7,963 nucleotides of DNA. Source: an uncultured Clostridia bacterium. Its GTDB lineage: Bacteria; Bacillota; Clostridia; UMGS1883. The stretch is from the NCBI GenBank assembly GCA_947629615.1, contig CANRER010000063.1:1-7963 (forward strand), given 5' to 3'. Below, piece after piece: positions 4,617-7,963 of the stretch. Made by a program: the position numbers and the translations under genes. The notes below the pieces were generated by a model. The model saw nothing but the letters and a program-made list of their open reading frames with translations, made no database searches and was not told the origin of the DNA. Numbering within the stretch: position 1 is the stretch's first letter; every line of letters starts with the position of its first letter.

Positions 4617-5783
4617 GTGGTTTATTTTGACAATGCAGCCACCACGAGAGTCAAAGAGGAAGTGCTGGAGGCCATGCTGCCCGTTTTTACCGATAATTTT
4701 GGCAATGCCTCCTCCACATATACCACCCCCGGCCAAAGGGCCAGAAAGGCCCTGTCCGACGCGAGAAGGACAGTCGCCGCCGCCCTTAACGCCGAGGAAA
4801 GAGAGATATTCTTCACCGGCGGGGGGAGCGAGTCCGACAACTGGGCCATAAAGGGCTACGCGCTCAAGAACAAGAGCAAAGGAAACCACATCATAACCAC
4901 GGCGGTGGAGCATCACGCGGTGCTTCACACCTGTGAATTTCTTGAAAAGCACGGCTTCGAGGTGACGTACCTCCCCGTTGACGAGGAGGGCGCGGTTTCG
5001 GCCGAGCAGGTGCGCGCGGCCATCAGGCCCGACACCCTGCTTGTTTCGGTGATGTTCGCCAACAACGAGATAGGCACGATAAATCCTATCGCCGAAATCG
5101 GCGCGGTCTGCCGCGAAAAGGGCGTGGCCTTCCACACTGACGCTGTGCAGGCCGTGGGCGCGGTGCCGATAGACGTGAAGGCCATGAACATTGATATGCT
5201 GTCGGCCTCGGGCCACAAATTCCACGGCCCCAAGGGCATAGGCGTGCTGTATATCAAAAAGGGGCTTCGGCTCGACAACCTTATCCACGGCGGGGCGCAG
5301 GAAAACGGCCGCCGCGCCGGCACCGAAAATATCCCCGGGGCGGTGGGGCTGGCGAAGGCGCTCAGCATCGCGGTGGAAACCATGGAGGAAAAGACGGCCA
5401 AGCTCACCGCCATGCGCGATAAGATAATCGATACCATTCTCGCCGAGGTCCCGTACGTCCGCCTCAACGGGCCGCGGGAAAACCGCCTGCCGAACAATGT
5501 GAGCATCTGCTTCCGCTACATCGAGGGCGAGTCGCTTCTTCTGAGCCTCGACATGAAGGGCTTCGTCGTTTCCAGCGGCAGCGCCTGCACCTCGGGCTCG
5601 CTCGACCCCTCGCACGTGCTGCTGGCCATAGGCCTCCCCCACGAGATAGCCCACGGCTCCATGCGAGTGAGCCTCAGCGGCGAGAACACCATGGAGGAGG
5701 TAGACGCTTTTTTGGCCGAGCTTCCGCCGATAGTAAGGCGACTTAGGGAAATGTCGCCATTATTTGAAGGAGTTGAGAAATAA
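4617..5783 (+). CDS. Cysteine desulfurase, NifS/IscS family
   Basis: 388 aa, normal length. This PLP enzyme takes sulfur from L-cysteine, forming alanine and an enzyme persulfide that is passed to the scaffold protein for iron-sulfur cluster assembly. Visible landmarks: N-terminal VYFDNAATT; GGGSESDNWAIKG (68-80); EHHAV with His99 over the PLP ring; HTDAVQ with Asp175 and Gln178 contacting PLP; SASGHKFHGPKG with Lys201 as the Schiff-base lysine; RRAGTEN (232-238); and SSGSACTSGSLDPSHV, with Cys324 the persulfide-forming cysteine on a long mobile loop, as in IscS/NifS (class I). RVSLSGENT (350-358) differs slightly from the commoner RxSLGxxNT. Start is GTG 4617, with AGAGGTG (4603-4609) upstream. 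The stop overlaps the scaffold gene start by one base, indicating translational coupling. Whether to call it nifS or iscS cannot be settled here, so no symbol is given. Confidence 0.96.
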   Translation: MVYFDNAATTRVKEEVLEAMLPVFTDNFGNASSTYTTPGQRARKALSDARRTVAAALNAEEREIFFTGGGSESDNWAIKGYALKNKSKGNHIITTAVEHHAVLHTCEFLEKHGFEVTYLPVDEEGAVSAEQVRAAIRPDTLLVSVMFANNEIGTINPIAEIGAVCREKGVAFHTDAVQAVGAVPIDVKAMNIDMLSASGHKFHGPKGIGVLYIKKGLRLDNLIHGGAQENGRRAGTENIPGAVGLAKALSIAVETMEEKTAKLTAMRDKIIDTILAEVPYVRLNGPRENRLPNNVSICFRYIEGESLLLSLDMKGFVVSSGSACTSGSLDPSHVLLAIGLPHEIAHGSMRVSLSGENTMEEVDAFLAELPPIVRRLREMSPLFEGVEK

Positions 5784-6223
5784 TGTACAGTGAAAAGGTT
5801 ATGGAGCATTTTGCCAACCCCCGCAACGTGGGCGAGATAGAGGATGCCAACGCCGTGGGTACGGTGGGCAACGCCAAGTGCGGCGATATTATGAAAATGT
5901 ACATGAAAATCGAGGACGGCGTAATCAAGGACGTCAAGTTCAAAACCTTCGGCTGCGGCGCGGCCATCGCCACAAGCTCGATGGCTACCGAGCTCGTTAA
6001 GGGCAAAACCATCGAGGAGGCGCTCGAGCTTACGAATAAGGCCGTTATCGAGGCTCTGGACGGGCTTCCCCCGGCAAAGATACATTGCAGCGTTCTGGCC
6101 GAGGACGCCATTAAGGCCGCCATTGTGGATTATTATAAGCGTCAGGGCCTCGAGCCTCCGGCCGGGCTTTGCTCCGGCGATTGTGACGCCTGCGCGCACG
6201 GCCATGACCATGTGATGGAATAG
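5783..6223 (+). CDS. Iron-sulfur cluster scaffold, NifU N-terminal/IscU type
   Basis: 146 aa. The protein receives sulfur from the desulfurase and assembles a cluster for transfer to target proteins. Family features are all present: MYSEKVMEHFANPRNVG at the start, the first ligand in AKCGD (Cys33, with Asp35), FGCGAAIATSS (Cys58), and KIHCSVLAEDAI (His101, Cys102). After the IscU fold (ending near 120) comes a tail of about 25 residues, GLCSGDCDACAHGHDH, with Cys130, Cys134, Cys137 and His139, 141 and 143. That is more metal-binding residues than the core scaffold needs. GAAGGAG (5766-5772) inside the desulfurase gene is the ribosome binding site, and the ATG overlaps the upstream TAA. No IscA, ferredoxin, HscA/B or IscR gene follows, so this is the minimal two-gene form common in Clostridia. 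Confidence 0.95.
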   Translation: MYSEKVMEHFANPRNVGEIEDANAVGTVGNAKCGDIMKMYMKIEDGVIKDVKFKTFGCGAAIATSSMATELVKGKTIEEALELTNKAVIEALDGLPPAKIHCSVLAEDAIKAAIVDYYKRQGLEPPAGLCSGDCDACAHGHDHVME

Positions 6224-6265
6224 GGGCCGTTTTGGCCGAAGGCTTTAATTTTGGATTATTAATGC

Positions 6266-6299
6266 AGGAAATCCGCTCGTTACGAGCGGATTTCTTTTT
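6266..6299 (+). terminator. Intrinsic terminator of the iron-sulfur operon
   Basis: GAAATCCGCTCG (6268-6279), loop TTA, CGAGCGGATTTC (6283-6294): a perfect 12-bp stem followed by five T (6295-6299). It starts 44 nt after the scaffold gene stop. The A-rich left arm means that on the minus strand, downstream of folD, the hairpin also exists but without a good T-tract, so it may act weakly there. Confidence 0.88.
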
Positions 6300-6334
6300 G
6301 CGTTTACGAACTTTTGTTTATAATGCTTTTCCAC

Positions 6335-6358
6335 TATATATACATTTATATATACATT
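6335..6358. repeat. Perfect tandem repeat of a 12-mer, two copies
   Basis: TATATATACATT occurs twice head to tail (6335-6346 and 6347-6358), in the spacer between the terminator and the 3' end of folD. It is followed by CGCGATTCGCG (6359-6369), a small palindrome with a 5-bp stem. On the minus strand these lie 2-36 nt after the folD stop. No function is evident. Confidence 0.6.
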
Positions 6359-6370
6359 CGCGATTCGCGG

Positions 6371-7225
6371 CTATGCGCGGGCGGCGCGGAGAGAGGCCGA
6401 GCGGACGGTATTTTTCATCAGCATGGCAATAGTCATCGGCCCGACGCCGCCGGGCACGGGCGTGATGGCGGAGGCGACCTCGCTTACGGCGGCAAAATCC
6501 ACATCGCCGCAAAGCTTGCCGTCCACGCGATTCATGCCTACGTCGATGACTACCGCGCCGGGCTTAACCATGTCGGCGGTGATGAATTTCGGCTTGCCGA
6601 CGGCGGCCACGAGTATATCGGCGCGGCGGCAGACCTCGGGCAGATTTTTGGTTTTGCTGTGGCATATAGTGACGGTGCCGTTGCGGTGCAGCAGCAGCAT
6701 GGCCTGCGGCTTGCCGACAATATTGCTGCGGCCCACGACAACGCACTCCTTGCCCGCGACCTCGATGCCGGTGAGGTCGATAAGCTCCATCACTCCGGCG
6801 GGGGTGCAGGGCAGAAAATCAAAATTGCCTATCATTATTTTGCCCACATTCACGGGGTGGAAAGCGTCCACGTCCTTCGAGGGGTCGATTGCGAGCAGCA
6901 CCCGCTCGCTGTCAATATGCTTCGGCAGCGGAAGCTGCACAAGTATGCCGTCGATGTCCGCGCGGGCGTTCAGCTCGCCGACAAGCGCCAAAAGCTCGTC
7001 CTCGCCGGTTTCGGCGGGGAGGGCGTATTCCTCGCTCATTATGCCGCAAACCTCGCAGGCCTTCTTTTTATTGTTTACATAAACGCGGCTGGCCGGGTCG
7101 TCGCCGACAATGACTACCGCCAGCCCCGGCTTAACGCCCCTTGCCGTCAGCGCGTCGGCCTCGGCGCGGAGCTCCTCCTTTATTTTGGCCGAGAGGGCCT
7201 TTCCGTCCAGAATTTGTGCTGACAT
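6371..7225 (-). CDS. folD: Methylenetetrahydrofolate dehydrogenase / methenyl-THF cyclohydrolase
   Basis: 284 aa, standard length. FolD is a cytosolic bifunctional enzyme interconverting 5,10-methylene-THF and 10-formyl-THF, supplying one-carbon units for purines, formyl-Met and, in many Clostridia, related folate pathways. Domains: an N-terminal catalytic part with SRVYVNNKKKAC (46-57), where Tyr49 and Lys53 match the E. coli Tyr50/Lys54 catalytic pair, GILVQLPLP (93-101, Gln97) and KDVDAFHPVNVG (117-128, Asp120); then the Rossmann cofactor part with VVVGRSNIVGKP (162-173) and VIDVGMNR (226-233); and the closing PGGVGPMT (258-265). AAAGGAG (7234-7240 on plus) lies 8 nt before the ATG, so the start is firm. 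The ygiQ-like frame upstream overlaps the first 95 nt, which suggests transcription from that operon and perhaps translational coupling. Convergent with the iron-sulfur operon. Confidence 0.97.
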   Translation of the reverse strand: MSAQILDGKALSAKIKEELRAEADALTARGVKPGLAVVIVGDDPASRVYVNNKKKACEVCGIMSEEYALPAETGEDELLALVGELNARADIDGILVQLPLPKHIDSERVLLAIDPSKDVDAFHPVNVGKIMIGNFDFLPCTPAGVMELIDLTGIEVAGKECVVVGRSNIVGKPQAMLLLHRNGTVTICHSKTKNLPEVCRRADILVAAVGKPKFITADMVKPGAVVIDVGMNRVDGKLCGDVDFAAVSEVASAITPVPGGVGPMTIAMLMKNTVRSASLRAARA

Positions 7226-7963
7226 TTTTGGTTCTCCTTTCGTTATTTCGCTTTATTTCGGGCTTGATAAGGCATTTTTCGCCAAAGCCGATCAAGTCGC
7301 GCCGCCCCGCTTTGATGAGCGCCTCGCGCACAAGCTTGTAATTTTCGGGCCGCGACCACTGGAGCAGCGCCCGCTGCATGGCTTTTTCGTGCGGGTCGCG
7401 GGGGACGTAAACCCGCTTCATGGTGCGCGGGTCGAGCCCGGTATAGAACATCGCCGTGCTGAGAGTGCCGGGGGTGGGATAAAAATCCTGCACCTGCTCG
7501 GGGTGGAGCTTATTTTCCTTCAAATACAGCGCAAGCTCCACGGCGTCGTTTATGGTGCTGCCGGGGTGGCTGCTCATCAGGTACGGCACAAGGTATTGCT
7601 CCTTGCCCGCCGCGCGGCTGACGGCGTAAAACTTGTCCTTGAATTTATTGTAAACCTTCACGCCGGGCTTGCCCATATAGCGCAGCACGTTGTCGCTGAT
7701 ATGCTCGGGCGCGACCTTGAGCTGCCCGCTGACGTGGTGGGCGCAAAGCTCGCGGAAAAACGTGTCGTCTTTATCCGCGAGGCAGTAATCGTAGCGTATG
7801 CCGCTGCGGATAAAAACCTTTTTTACCCCCGGTATGGCGCGGAGCTTGCGTAAAAGCTCCACATAGTCGCTGTGATCCACTCTCGCGTTGGGGCAGACCG
7901 AGGGGTACAGGCACTGGCGGTCGCGGCAGGCCCCGCTTTTGAGCTGCTTGTCGCAGGCGGGCG
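7131..7963 (-). CDS. YgiQ-family radical SAM protein, C-terminal part (5' end outside window)
   Basis: 276 residues are visible; the reading frame stays open to the right edge, so the gene starts beyond it. Full-length YgiQ/UPF0313 proteins are about 600-730 aa. The visible N-terminal part, ACDKQLKSGACRDRQCLYP then SVCPNARVDHSDY, matches a conserved cysteine-containing block of this family. It is followed by GVKKVFIRSGIRYDY, QLKVAPEHISDNVLRYMGKP, MSSHPGST, EQVQDFYPTPGTLSTAMFYT and GFGEKCLIKPE. The radical SAM CxxxCxxC motif would be outside the window. A GTG start at 7880 is not real, because the conserved block lies upstream of it. The frame continues past the last conserved segment into a basic Gly/Arg/Lys tail that overlaps folD by 95 nt; see findings for a possible frameshift. 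The physiological role of the family is not settled to my knowledge. Confidence 0.92.
   Translation of the reverse strand, partial: PACDKQLKSGACRDRQCLYPSVCPNARVDHSDYVELLRKLRAIPGVKKVFIRSGIRYDYCLADKDDTFFRELCAHHVSGQLKVAPEHISDNVLRYMGKPGVKVYNKFKDKFYAVSRAAGKEQYLVPYLMSSHPGSTINDAVELALYLKENKLHPEQVQDFYPTPGTLSTAMFYTGLDPRTMKRVYVPRDPHEKAMQRALLQWSRPENYKLVREALIKAGRRDLIGFGEKCLIKPEIKRNNERRTKNVSTNSGRKGPLGQNKGGAPRRGRRADGKGR

Noticed and set aside
4311..5654. 447-aa open frame on the minus strand
   Set aside because: Antisense to gpr and the cysteine desulfurase, both of which carry full family motifs. No ribosome binding site or recognisable domain.
6314..7222. 302-aa open frame on the plus strand
   Set aside because: Antisense to folD, whose catalytic and cofactor motifs are complete. 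It begins inside the TA-repeat spacer with no ribosome binding site.

Overview
The window looks like chromosomal DNA of a spore-forming, fairly GC-rich member of the Clostridia (Oscillospiraceae/Ruminococcaceae-like). Three things point there: a germination protease gene (gpr), found only in endospore-forming Firmicutes; strong AGGAGG-type ribosome binding sites with occasional TTG/GTG starts; and intergenic palindromic repeats of a kind I recall as common in gut Clostridia. The lineage is inferred from gene content and style; no rRNA or phylogenetic marker was compared.

Layout, left to right. Positions 1-120 are non-coding as far as I can see. A small lipoprotein gene (121-693, minus) and a glycine-zipper membrane protein gene (802-1218, plus) diverge from a 108-bp spacer. 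A 323-bp intergenic stretch (1219-1541) holds no gene but at least four hairpins in series, including a repeat-like element and a terminator-like hairpin whose near-copy recurs at 6268-6299. An AGCS-type sodium:alanine/glycine symporter (1542-2981, minus) follows, then an HxlR-family regulator (3091-3435, minus) upstream of it on the same strand. Across a divergent promoter region lies gpr (3609-4535, plus), then a two-gene iron-sulfur assembly operon: cysteine desulfurase (4617-5783) and its scaffold protein (5783-6223), overlapping by one base. A strong terminator closes that operon. On the opposite strand, a 5'-truncated YgiQ-family radical SAM gene (7131-7963) and folD (6371-7225) form an operon with a 95-nt reading-frame overlap.

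How the genes work together. The desulfurase and scaffold form a minimal ISC/NIF-like module that would supply clusters to iron-sulfur proteins such as radical SAM enzymes. FolD supplies one-carbon folate units. The symporter imports alanine and/or glycine, and the cysteine-rich HxlR protein beside it may sense redox or electrophile stress. Four promoters (lipoprotein, symporter, gpr, desulfurase) fit the housekeeping sigma factor well, with 17-bp spacers and a shared TATGAT/TATAAT -10 box.

Most of the window is ordinary housekeeping DNA, and I do not see a new defence or mobile system. The most interesting signals are: the leader of gpr, where three segments can form mutually exclusive pairings, one of which buries the Shine-Dalgarno sequence; the ygiQ/folD overlap, which a single-base change in a CCC run would remove; the repeat cluster at 1219-1541; and the cysteine/histidine tail on the scaffold protein.
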